Shown: piece by piece, positions 7,858-15,448 of the stretch
How the letters are laid out: each line of letters opens with the position of its first letter
Numbering within the stretch: position 1 is the stretch's first letter
Source of the DNA: Pseudomonas sp.
GTDB taxonomy: Bacteria > Pseudomonadota > Gammaproteobacteria > Pseudomonadales > Pseudomonadaceae
Assembly (NCBI GenBank): GCA_030656145.1
Contig: JAUSOF010000085.1
Location: 1 to 64,000 of the forward strand
Length of the DNA: 64,000 bases
Direction: 5' to 3'
The notes under the pieces: model-generated
What the model saw: the letters and a program-made list of their open reading frames with translations, nothing else
Databases searched by the model: none
Told to the model about the DNA's origin: nothing
Made by a program: the position numbers and the translations under genes

Positions 7858-9006
7858 ATGCCTGTTTTTCACGATTATTTCGATACGACCCATCAATTGG
7901 TGCGTGATTCCGTACGACGGTTTGTCGAGCGGGAAATCCTGCCGTATATCGATGACTGGGAGGAGGCGGAAGAGTTTCCGCGTGAGTTGTACCTGAAGGC
8001 CGGTGCCGCGGGGATTCTGGGTATCGGTTATCCCGAGCAGTTTGGCGGCAGCCATGAGGGTGATGTGTTTGCCAAGGTCGCGGCCAGTGAAGAGCTGATG
8101 CGTTCAGGGTCGGGTGGCTTGGTTGCTGGCCTCGGTTCGCTGGATATAGGGTTGCCCCCGCTGGTTAAGTGGGCCACGCCAGCGCTGCGTGAGCGCATAG
8201 TGCCGCAGGTGCTTGCGGGAGAGAAGATCATGGCGCTGGCCGTCACCGAGTCTTCAGGCGGCTCTGACGTGGCCAGTCTGAAGACGCGTGCTGTGCGCGA
8301 GGGTGATTTCTACCGGGTGACGGGTAGCAAGACCTTTATCACCAGTGGCATTCGTGCCGACTACTACACGGTGGCCGTGCGTACTGGTGGCGACGGTTTT
8401 GCTGGCGTAAGCCTGTTGCTGATAGAGAAGGGTACACCCGGTTTCACGGTTGGTCGCAAATTGAAGAAGATGGGCTGGTGGGCATCGGATACCGCCGAGT
8501 TGTTTTTCGATGACTGCAAAGTGCCGGTATCGAACCTGCTTGGGGTCGAGAATATGGGCTTTGCCTGCATCATGGCCAATTTTCAGAGCGAGCGGCTGTC
8601 CCTGGCGATCATGGCGAATATGACTGCGCAGATGGCGTTTGAGGAGGCCATGAAATGGGCAAAGCAGCGCGAGGCGTTTGGTAAGCCGATCGGCAAGTTT
8701 CAGGTACTCAAACACCGTTTGGCTGAGATGGGCACCCAGTTGGAGGTCTCTCGAGAGTTCACCTATCGCCAGGCAGCGAAGATGGCTGCGGGCAAGAGCG
8801 TGATAAAGGAGATCTCCATGGCGAAGAACTTTGCCACCGACATTGCTGATCGGCTGACCTACGATGCGGTGCAGATCATGGGCGGCATGGGGTATATGCG
8901 GGAAAGTCTGGTGGAGCGTCTGTACCGCGATAATCGAATCTTATCGATTGGCGGTGGCTCGCGGGAGATTATGAACGAGATAATCAGCAAGCAGATGGGG
9001 TTGTAA
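7858..9006 (+). CDS. Acyl-CoA dehydrogenase (PA1535-like)
   Basis: This flavoprotein introduces a trans-2 double bond into an acyl-CoA and passes electrons to ETF. The 382-residue sequence has the helical N-domain, the FAD/substrate strand AVTESSGGSDVASLKT (near 128) and the C-terminal FGGMGY-like segment MGGMGYMRES. The usual catalytic Glu in the late YEGT loop is replaced by IGGGSREIM. A Glu is instead present in FQSERLSLA (E245), where isovaleryl-CoA dehydrogenase carries its base. This suggests a branched or bulky acyl substrate. It lies downstream of recR and is read alone. Confidence 0.88.
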   Translation: MPVFHDYFDTTHQLVRDSVRRFVEREILPYIDDWEEAEEFPRELYLKAGAAGILGIGYPEQFGGSHEGDVFAKVAASEELMRSGSGGLVAGLGSLDIGLPPLVKWATPALRERIVPQVLAGEKIMALAVTESSGGSDVASLKTRAVREGDFYRVTGSKTFITSGIRADYYTVAVRTGGDGFAGVSLLLIEKGTPGFTVGRKLKKMGWWASDTAELFFDDCKVPVSNLLGVENMGFACIMANFQSERLSLAIMANMTAQMAFEEAMKWAKQREAFGKPIGKFQVLKHRLAEMGTQLEVSREFTYRQAAKMAAGKSVIKEISMAKNFATDIADRLTYDAVQIMGGMGYMRESLVERLYRDNRILSIGGGSREIMNEIISKQMGL

Positions 9007-9130
9007 ATGTGCGGGGCTTGGGAGGGCCTGGGAGAGGGTTGCTACGTGTAATCTTTGATGGTCTTTGCGTATGGGGCGCGAAGGCCGTCTGGGTAAACGC
9101 TGTAATCTTTTATTTCGCACATAAAAACAA

Positions 9131-9155
9131 GCCCCGCTTGTGCGGGGCTCGTTTT
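9131..9155. terminator. Bidirectional hairpin between acyl-CoA dehydrogenase and cold-shock gene
   Basis: GCCCCGC TTGT GCGGGGC forms a strong stem, followed on the plus strand by TCGTTTT and preceded by AAAAACAA, which gives a U-run on the minus strand. It probably ends the converging minus-strand cold-shock transcript and may serve both directions. Confidence 0.8.
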
Positions 9156-9171
9156 GAGTAGGACAGATAGC

Positions 9172-9384
9172 TTAGGCTACCTGTACCTCTTCAGCCTGCA
9201 TACCTTTCTGACCGCGAGCGGCCACGTAGGTAACAGTTTGGCCTTCTTTCAGGCTTTTGAAACCATCGCTTTGGATAGCTTTGAAATGGACGAACAGATC
9301 ATCGCCGCCGTTAGTCGGGGTAATGAAGCCGAAGCCTTTTTCATCGTTGAACCATTTGACGGTGCCAGTTTCGCGGTTTGCCAT
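9172..9384 (-). CDS. Cold-shock domain protein (CspA/CapB family)
   Basis: This is a single-domain nucleic-acid chaperone of 70 residues. RNP1 (KGFGFI) and RNP2 (LFVHF) are intact, and the start [17 protein letters not shown] is canonical. It probably melts RNA structure and may be cold- or growth-phase-induced. The ATG at 9384 is preceded on the minus strand by an AAAAGAGA stretch. A hairpin terminator follows immediately. Confidence 0.95.
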   Translation of the reverse strand: MANRETGTVKWFNDEKGFGFITPTNGGDDLFVHFKAIQSDGFKSLKEGQTVTYVAARGQKGMQAEEVQVA

Positions 9385-9910
9385 GATGTATCTCTTTTAA
9401 ATCGATGCGGATTGCAGTGCTAGAAATACCTCAGGAGGGGGATTAACGCAACGACTTTTCTGTTTTGAGTGGCTTTTGTGGGTAATTAATTTTCTTGAGT
9501 TGGAAGGCTGTATTTACCTGTAGAGGGATTTTAAGGCTACGTTTAGCGCATTTATTTGGTTTTTTCAGCGTATTTCGGCGAAGTTATCTTGGTAGGGCTG
9601 GTTTTTGCGTCGTCGCTGCGTCAGAGGCATAAATTGCGCTGCTGAAAACGTGGGCGCGCCTCTCGGCGGCCCTGTCGGATGCTGCCAAGTGCGTTTTTTT
9701 GCGTGAAATTCGCGATTGCTACGGGCAGTGAGTGTGCGTGTCGGGCGTCGAGTATTACGCTGAAGGGCAGGCAAGTGGATTTAGGGGCTCGGATAGTCGA
9801 TCAAGCGCCGGCGTCGAGTCGCCGCTGCAGGGTAACGAGAGGGTCCCGCTAAACGCTTGCAGCCAACAGGTGGTGTGCGGTCTCGCCAGAATTAACGGGG
9901 CCCATCAAAA

Positions 9911-9937
9911 GCTTCGCGGACAAGTCCGCTCCCGCGA
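9911..9937. repeat. REP-like element
   Basis: GCTTCGCGGACAAGTCCGCT followed by CCCGCGA matches the widespread Pseudomonas REP form, in which a short GCGGaCAAGTCCGC palindrome is followed by CTCCC. Single copy at this place. Confidence 0.6.
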
Positions 9938-10095
9938 GTTCACTGCCCAGTTGGGTAGGGGGGGAGTGACAGCGGTCGCTGGGACGCTGTCGCTCATACC
10001 TGCTTGTGCCAGGCGGCGGCCTTCAATAAGGCGCTGTCCCAATATCGTGTTGCATGGGAGATTCAGGCCCAAGCCCTTTTCGCATAGCTGGCAAC

Positions 10096-10173
10096 GGGTA
10101 GGGTGACGCGGGGCCGCCCAGGCCGTGCGCACCAACGCAGGCAACGAACACTGGTGCGCACGGCGCACCCTAC
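10096..10173. repeat. Long imperfect inverted repeat
   Basis: GGGTAGGGTG and GGCCGTGCGCACCA on the left are answered by TGGTGCGCACGGC and GCACCCTAC on the right, with a short central loop. The GGTGCGCACGGCGCACCCTAC type recurs between Pseudomonas genes. It stands about 130 bases beyond the stop of the sodium channel gene. Confidence 0.7.
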
Positions 10174-10299
10174 AGACCCAGGCCACCTCAAATGCTGTGG
10201 CGATAACTGAACGCAACACGCTATTGGTACATAGCCTTCAATTAAAGCGAACAGCCGGCCTGCGAGCGCCTGGTGGCGTTCAGAGGCCGGTGAGGCGAG

Positions 10300-11118
10300 T
10301 CAGGGTTGGCGGTGGCGCAGTTCGGCGACTTCTGCGCGCAGGGCTTTGAGTTCATCGAGCAGTAGTTGCTCGGTTTTCGAGGGCGGCGCCAGCAGTGCTT
10401 CCTGGTCGTGGGTGGCCTGCATGGCATTGACCACTACGGCGATGAACAGGTTGAGCATCATGAAGGTGGCGATCAGGATGAACGGCAAAAAGTACATCCA
10501 GGCCAGCGGGAACTGTTCCATCACTGGGCGCACGATACCCATCGACCAGCTTTCCAGGGTCATCACCTGGAACAGGGTATAGAGGCTTGCACCCAGGCTG
10601 CCGAACCATTCGGGGAAGGCTCCACCGAACAGCTGGGTGGCCATTACCGCCGCCACGTAGAACACCAGGCCAAGCAGCATGGCGATACTGCCCATGCCTG
10701 GTAGCGATGACAGCAGCGCTTGGACCACGCGGCGCATATCGGGGCTGATCGAGATCAGTCGCAGTAAGCGCAATACCCTGAGCGCGCGCAGCACGGCAAA
10801 CGGGCCGCTGGCGGGCACTAGGGCGATGCCAACCACCAGGCAGTCGAATACCGCCCATGGGTCGCGTAGCAGGCTCGCGCCGCGGGCGATGAAGCGTAGC
10901 GCCAGTTCAGCAACGAACAGGCTGAGTATCACTGCGTCCAGCGTCAGCAGTACGCGCCCCCAGTCGGTCATCAGGCTTGCAGACGTCTGCATGCCGAGGA
11001 TGGCGGCATTGAGGATGATCAGGGCGGTCACCACGCGGGTGATGACACGGCTTTCCATTCGTTCGGCCAAGCGTGTGCGCCAAGTGCCGTAGCTCGGGGT
11101 CAGGATATTTTCGGGCAT
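10300..11118 (-). CDS. Bacterial voltage-gated sodium channel (NaChBac/NavMs type)
   Basis: This 272-residue six-helix channel subunit should assemble as a tetramer in the inner membrane. S1-S4 form the voltage sensor, with S4 reading RALRVLRLLRLISIS (R111, R114, R117, R120). The pore loop carries TLESWSM at 187-193, the characteristic BacNav sodium selectivity filter, followed by S6 and a C-terminal heptad stretch (EQLLLDELKALRAEVAEL) that fits the tetramerising coiled coil. It starts only 2 bases after the apt stop, so it is probably translated from the apt transcript. A calcium- or non-selective variant is unlikely given the filter. Confidence 0.93.
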   Translation of the reverse strand: MPENILTPSYGTWRTRLAERMESRVITRVVTALIILNAAILGMQTSASLMTDWGRVLLTLDAVILSLFVAELALRFIARGASLLRDPWAVFDCLVVGIALVPASGPFAVLRALRVLRLLRLISISPDMRRVVQALLSSLPGMGSIAMLLGLVFYVAAVMATQLFGGAFPEWFGSLGASLYTLFQVMTLESWSMGIVRPVMEQFPLAWMYFLPFILIATFMMLNLFIAVVVNAMQATHDQEALLAPPSKTEQLLLDELKALRAEVAELRHRQP

Positions 11119-11120
11119 GA

Positions 11121-11669
11121 TTAATTGTCGTCGAGGGCGAAGGCGGTCAGGGTAAAGGTCGGGATGCCGATGTCTTGCAGTTTTTGCGAGCCACCCAGTT
11201 CAGGCAGGTCAATGATCGCAGCCGCTTCATAAATGCTTGCGCCCATGCGCCGCACCAGTTGTGCGGCAGCCAGCAGGGTGCCGCCGGTAGCGATCAGGTC
11301 ATCGAACATGAGTATTTGGTCGCCTTCACAGAGGCTGTCGGCCTGCACTTCGAGAAAGGTCTCGGCGTACTCGGTCTGATAGCTTTCGCGCAGCACCTCA
11401 CCCGGCAGTTTGCCCTGCTTGCGAAACAGAATCAGCGGCTTGTTCAGTTCATAGGCCATGATCGAGCCAATTAGAAAGCCACGGGCATCCATGGCGCCGA
11501 TATGGCTGAACTCGGCTTCGACGTAGCGCTGGATAAAGCTGTCGGCAACCATGCGCAGGGCGCGTGGTGACTGCAGCAGCGGGGTGATGTCACGGAAAAT
11601 CACCCCTGGCTTGGGGAAGTCCGCGACCGGGCGGATCAAGGTTTTGATGCTGAACTCGTCGAAAATCAT
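11121..11669 (-). CDS. apt: Adenine phosphoribosyltransferase
   Basis: This salvage enzyme makes AMP from adenine and PRPP in the cytoplasm. The 182-residue protein opens with the family's [21 protein letters not shown], has the base-pocket segment [15 protein letters not shown], and carries the PRPP loop [16 protein letters not shown]. Length is normal. It is upstream of, and nearly touching, the sodium channel gene, and 72 bases downstream of anr. Confidence 0.97.
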   Translation of the reverse strand: MIFDEFSIKTLIRPVADFPKPGVIFRDITPLLQSPRALRMVADSFIQRYVEAEFSHIGAMDARGFLIGSIMAYELNKPLILFRKQGKLPGEVLRESYQTEYAETFLEVQADSLCEGDQILMFDDLIATGGTLLAAAQLVRRMGASIYEAAAIIDLPELGGSQKLQDIGIPTFTLTAFALDDN

Positions 11670-11741
11670 CGTGTACGTCCTGCTGCTGACGAAAGTGGGT
11701 GTAAGGCGCCTGCGACTGGCTGACCGCGACCCATGCTTCGG

Positions 11742-12476
11742 TCAGCCGTCGAGATTACCGCCGGCCAAGGCGCACAGCTCGATGGGGTCGAGAATATGTA
11801 CCGACTTGCCTTCGGCTTCGAGCAATTTGTTCTGCTGGAAACGAGTAAATACCCGTGACACGGTTTCTACCGCAAGGCCTAAATAGTTACCAATTTCGTT
11901 ACGCGACATGGCCAGACGAAACTGGTTGGGTGAAAAACCTCGGGCGCGGAAACGAGCAGACAGATTGACCAGAAAGGTGGCAATCCGTTCGTCGGCGGTT
12001 TTCTTCGACAGCAACAGCATCATCTGCTGGTCGTCGCGGATTTCCCGGCTCATCACGCGCATCAATTGGCGGCGCAGTTGCGGCAGCAAAATCGACAGTT
12101 CGTCGAGCCTTTCAAAGGGGATCTCACACACCGAGGTGGTCTCAAGCGCTTGCGCTGACACCGGGTAGGATTCGGTGTCCATGCCGGATAAGCCGACCAG
12201 TTCGCTGGGTAGGTGGAACCCGGTGATCTGTTCTTCGCCGCTGTCGCTCAGGCTGAAGGTCTTTAGTGCGCCGGAGCGCACGGCGAACACCGATTCGAAA
12301 ACATCGCTTTGGCGGAACAGGAACTCGCCTTTTTTCAGCGGTCGGCCACGCTTGACGATCTCGTCCAGCGAATTCATGTCTTCCGTGTTCAGGGAAAGCG
12401 GGAGGCACAAGGCTGCCAGGCTGCAATCCTTGCAATGAGCTTGATGTGGCGTATGCAGCTTGATGCTTCCGGACAT
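11742..12476 (-). CDS. anr: Anr, oxygen-sensing Crp/Fnr transcription regulator
   Basis: This is the global activator of low-oxygen metabolism. The start at 12476 ([10 protein letters not shown]) gives 244 residues, as in P. aeruginosa Anr, and has AAGGA 10 bases upstream; the longer reading from 12512 adds 12 residues without family support. Cysteines C15, C18 and C24 plus the one in TTSVCEIPF are the [4Fe-4S] ligands. The effector fold [17 protein letters not shown] and the helix-turn-helix [19 protein letters not shown] (DNA-contact residues E and SR of the FNR type) are intact. Its likely targets here are hemN and the upstream cco operon. Confidence 0.97.
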   Translation of the reverse strand: MSGSIKLHTPHQAHCKDCSLAALCLPLSLNTEDMNSLDEIVKRGRPLKKGEFLFRQSDVFESVFAVRSGALKTFSLSDSGEEQITGFHLPSELVGLSGMDTESYPVSAQALETTSVCEIPFERLDELSILLPQLRRQLMRVMSREIRDDQQMMLLLSKKTADERIATFLVNLSARFRARGFSPNQFRLAMSRNEIGNYLGLAVETVSRVFTRFQQNKLLEAEGKSVHILDPIELCALAGGNLDG

Positions 12477-12788
12477 CGGCGTCGATTCCTTGGTAAAACA
12501 CGCAATGTGCAAGGTTACAGCAGGGGGGCGTTATCAGCCAGTCGACGGATGTCTTAATCGGTGGCCTGAATAATGCTGCGTCCACGGGCAATGACCAACG
12601 CACCCTCCGGTGGTGCGCTGTTGCCGTTTGTGGGGGCTATGTCCGAATTATTCAATTGCTGGGAGTCGTCGGGGCGCCAGGGCGACGAAACCCGACGAGA
12701 CGTTGCGCTGCCAGTTGGGCTTCGCGGCGCTCAAGCTACCGGTTGCGTGCAGCGGTTAGAGCAGCGTGGGCTGCAACCGTTTGGACGA

Positions 12789-14177
12789 CTATGAGGCTGT
12801 GGCGTTTTGCGAGGCAGGTGGGCTGCCCTGATTGAGGTAGTGATCAAAGAGCATGCACAGTGAGCGGATCAATAGGCGACCGACTGGGCGTACGTCGATG
12901 CTTGCCGCGGTGAGGTTGATCAGCTTGTCTTGTGCCATTTGCTCCAGGTGTGGCCATGCCTCTGCGAAGTAGGCGCGGAACTGGATGCCGTGGGCTTGCT
13001 CAATCTCGGAGATATTCAGGGAAAAGTTGCAGATTAGCTGTTGAATCACCGCACGCCGTACCCGGTCATCGGCGCTGCAGTGCAAGCCGCGCTGGATGGC
13101 CAGTTGGCCGCTGGCGAGGCTTTGTTGGTAGTGGGTGAGGTCGTTGTCGTTTTGGCAGTAGAGGTCGCCGATCTGACTGAATGCCGAGACGCCCAGGCCG
13201 ACCAAGTCGCAATGGCCGTGGGTGGTGTAGCCCAGGAAGTTGCGTTGCAGGCGGCCATCTTCCTGGGCGCAGGCCAGTTCGTCATCACTCAGCGCGAAGT
13301 GACCCAAGCCGATATAGCGATAACCGGCGGCGCTCAGTTGGTCGATGCTGCCCTGCAGTATTGCCAGTTTATCAGCCGCACTGGGTAGGTCGTTGCTGTC
13401 GATATGGCGCTGCGTGGTGAACTTTGCGGGCAGATGGGTGTAGTTGAACAGTGATATCCGGTCGGGTTGTAAGGCAATGATCTCGTCAAGTGTCGGCGCG
13501 AAGCTGTGCGGGGTCTGCTTGGGTAAACCGTAGATCAGGTCGACATTGACCGAGCGGAACTGCAAGGTGCGCGCGGCCTCGATGATCGAGCGTGTTTCTT
13601 CCAGGGTTTGCAGGCGGTTGATTGCGCGTTGTACCGCTGGGTCGAGGTCTTGTACGCCGAGGCTGACCCGGTTGAAGCCCAGTTCACGGAGCAGGCCCAT
13701 GGTCGACCAGTCTGCCTCGCGCGGATCGATCTCGATGCTGTAGTCGCCGGAATCGTCATCCAGCAAGTTGAAGTGCTGGCGCAGCTGGCTCATCAGGTGA
13801 CGCAGTTCGTCATGACTGAGAAACGTCGGGGTGCCTCCGCCGAGGTGCAGTTGTTCAACGGTCTGGCGACTGTCGAGGTGGTGGCCAATAATGGCAATCT
13901 CGTGTTCCAGGGCGCGCAGATAAGGCTGGGCGCGACCACGATCCTTGGTAACCACTTTGGTGCAGGCACAGAAGTAGCAAGCGTGTGCGCAGAATGGCAG
14001 ATGCACATAGAGTGACAGTGGGCGCAGTTGCTTGCTGCTGTCGCGCAGTGCCTGTAGCAGTTCGAACGAGCTAACGCCGCCGTGCATCTGTGCGGCGGTG
14101 GGGTAGGAGGCATAGCACGGCCCGCTCTGATCATAGCGGCAGATCAGGTCGGTATCCCATTGGATTGCGTCGAGCAT
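12789..14177 (-). CDS. hemN: Oxygen-independent coproporphyrinogen III oxidase
   Basis: This radical SAM enzyme makes protoporphyrinogen IX from coproporphyrinogen III without oxygen. The cluster motif reads CAHACYFCAC (CxxxCxxC), followed by GGGTPTFL and FNRVSLGVQDLDP. The length of 462 residues matches true HemN rather than the shorter HemW. The ATG at 14177 begins MLDAIQWDTDLI. An Anr-type palindrome lies 63 bases before the start. It supplies haem for the adjacent cbb3 oxidases under low oxygen. Confidence 0.96.
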   Translation of the reverse strand: MLDAIQWDTDLICRYDQSGPCYASYPTAAQMHGGVSSFELLQALRDSSKQLRPLSLYVHLPFCAHACYFCACTKVVTKDRGRAQPYLRALEHEIAIIGHHLDSRQTVEQLHLGGGTPTFLSHDELRHLMSQLRQHFNLLDDDSGDYSIEIDPREADWSTMGLLRELGFNRVSLGVQDLDPAVQRAINRLQTLEETRSIIEAARTLQFRSVNVDLIYGLPKQTPHSFAPTLDEIIALQPDRISLFNYTHLPAKFTTQRHIDSNDLPSAADKLAILQGSIDQLSAAGYRYIGLGHFALSDDELACAQEDGRLQRNFLGYTTHGHCDLVGLGVSAFSQIGDLYCQNDNDLTHYQQSLASGQLAIQRGLHCSADDRVRRAVIQQLICNFSLNISEIEQAHGIQFRAYFAEAWPHLEQMAQDKLINLTAASIDVRPVGRLLIRSLCMLFDHYLNQGSPPASQNATAS

Positions 14178-14239
14178 ACGGGTAACCCCCGATCAGACTA
14201 TCAATGCCGGGAGTCTATGCAGGCGTGCTCCTGAGCGTC

Positions 14240-14253
14240 TTGACCTGTGTCAA
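14240..14253 (-). promoter_or_regulatory. Anr/FNR box upstream of hemN
   Basis: TTGAC CTGT GTCAA is a symmetrical 14-mer that matches the Anr/FNR consensus TTGAT-N4-ATCAA with a symmetrical change in both halves. It is centred about 70 bases upstream of the hemN start, as expected for activation at a class II promoter with a short leader. Confidence 0.75.
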
Positions 14254-14442
14254 CGGGAGTTAGAGGGCGGCGGGCTCAGGCTAAGTACACCGTTAGATGT
14301 TGTATGCAATCAGTGGCGTGCGCAGTGGCGTGCGCCTATACCCATTGCTGCAACAGCTAACGGGTAGGCAGCCATTTTTCAGCCATGGCGAGCCGAGGCG
14401 GAACGCCGTATTGCAAGTGTCATTGGCTGCTCGGCTCTTGCG

Positions 14443-15126
14443 TCAATGTCCCATCAGCCAGTGCTGATGTGGGCCAGGCAGGGTCCATAGGCCGAACAGA
14501 ATCACCAGGATGCCTCCCGCCATGCGCACGCCTTGCTTGCGCAGCAGGGCGGTCATGCGTTCGGCAGCCATGCCGGTGGCCAGTAGAACCGGCATGGTAC
14601 CAATGCCGAACGCCAGCATCAGTGCGGCGCTGTCGAGGGCATCACCCTGGCTCGCTGCCCAGAGTAGGGTGCTGTAGACCAAGCCGCACGGCAGCCAGCC
14701 CCACAGGCCGCCAAGCAGCAGGGCGCGGGGCAGACTGGTGACCGGCATGAAGCGCCGGGTCAGCGGTTGAATGGTGCGCCACAGGCCGCGGCCAAGCGCT
14801 TCGATACGGGTCAGGCCGCTCCACCATCCGGCGAGGTACAGGCCCATGGCTATTAACAGCAGCGCGGCGACAACGCGCATCAACATGGCTGCCGGGCTGT
14901 TGGCCAGCGCCCAGCCGGCCATGCCCAGAAGCAGGCCGGCAGTGGCATAGCTGAAAATCCGCCCCAGGTTGTAGGCGATTAATAATTGCAGGCGTTGTGC
15001 GCGCTGTTCAGCCGGAATGGCCAGGGTCAGGGCGCCCATCAGGCCGCCACACATGCCCAGGCAATGCCCGCCGCCAAGTAGGCCGAGGATCAGGGCCGAC
15101 ACTAGCAAGGGTGCAAGTTCAAGCAC
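14443..15126 (-). CDS. UreH/TauE-like (sulfite exporter TauE/SafE family) membrane protein of the cco cluster
   Basis: This polytopic inner-membrane protein begins at a GTG (15126) with VLELAPLLVSALILGLLGGGHCLGMCGG; AGGAG lies upstream. The GHCxGMCGG motif in the first helix is typical of the UreH/DsbD_2-like branch and may bind a metal or thiol. About six membrane segments are visible over 227 residues. Longer upstream readings cover ccoS in another frame and are rejected. It overlaps the ccoS end by 8 bases, so it is the last gene of the ccoGHIS operon. A role in copper handling for oxidase assembly is plausible but inferred from position. Confidence 0.82.
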   Translation of the reverse strand: MLELAPLLVSALILGLLGGGHCLGMCGGLMGALTLAIPAEQRAQRLQLLIAYNLGRIFSYATAGLLLGMAGWALANSPAAMLMRVVAALLLIAMGLYLAGWWSGLTRIEALGRGLWRTIQPLTRRFMPVTSLPRALLLGGLWGWLPCGLVYSTLLWAASQGDALDSAALMLAFGIGTMPVLLATGMAAERMTALLRKQGVRMAGGILVILFGLWTLPGPHQHWLMGH

Positions 15127-15337
15127 GGGGCGGCTCCTGCTCGTCGCTTGGCTCATCCGGCTGTTGCGCCTGGCTGACGCCGGCTTTGTGCATGGGGTCT
15201 TCGTCGTCGAGCAGGATGCTGTGAGCCGGGCCGTCGAGGTCATCATACTGACCACTGTCGACCGCCCAGAAGAACAGCCAGATGGCGAAACCGACCAGGG
15301 CAATGGCGACCGGGATCAGAATGTAAAGCGCGGGCAT
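15119..15337 (-). CDS. ccoS: cbb3 oxidase assembly protein CcoS
   Basis: CcoS is a small single-span protein needed for insertion of cofactors into cbb3 oxidase. The 72 residues start ALYILIPVAIALVGFAIWLFFWAV, one transmembrane helix, followed by the family motif DSGQYDDLDGPAHSILLDDE. The acidic tail is longer than in minimal CcoS proteins. It lies 107 bases after ccoI, with an inverted repeat in the gap, and overlaps the next gene. Confidence 0.93.
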   Translation of the reverse strand: MPALYILIPVAIALVGFAIWLFFWAVDSGQYDDLDGPAHSILLDDEDPMHKAGVSQAQQPDEPSDEQEPPRA

Positions 15338-15361
15338 GGAATCTCCGAATTCGGGCGAGAC

Positions 15362-15448
15362 GTAGGGTGGATCGGGGCGCGTAGCTGGCGCTTTTTACAT
15401 CCACGATGGCGGCGCTGTGGTGGATCGGTAAAGCGTGATCCACCCTAC
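15362..15448. repeat. Inverted repeat between ccoI and ccoS that includes the ccoI stop codon
   Basis: GTAGGGTGGATC (15362-15373) is the exact reverse complement of GATCCACCCTAC (15437-15448), with 63 bases between. The right arm contains the TAG stop of ccoI (CTA on the plus strand at 15445-15447). Such GTAGGGTGGAT repeats are common in Pseudomonas intergenic DNA. Confidence 0.8.

Larger units (their letters stand above)
9385..10299. other. Gene-poor 0.9-kb region with REP-like sequences
   Basis: Open frames here (for example 9732-10106 plus, 9905-10219 minus) show no family features and overlap palindromes, so I do not call them. The region contains one REP-like core (9911-9937) and a long inverted repeat (10096-10173). 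The first 180 bases are AT-richer than average and should include the cold-shock gene promoter. Confidence 0.6.

Noticed and set aside
9732..10106. Plus-strand 124-aa frame in the 9.4-10.3 kb gap
   Set aside because: It passes through the REP core and the long inverted repeat and shows no conserved pattern.
14443..15303. 286-aa reading of the UreH-like membrane protein
   Set aside because: The first 59 residues are read across ccoS in another frame; the GTG at 15126 with AGGAG fits the family.
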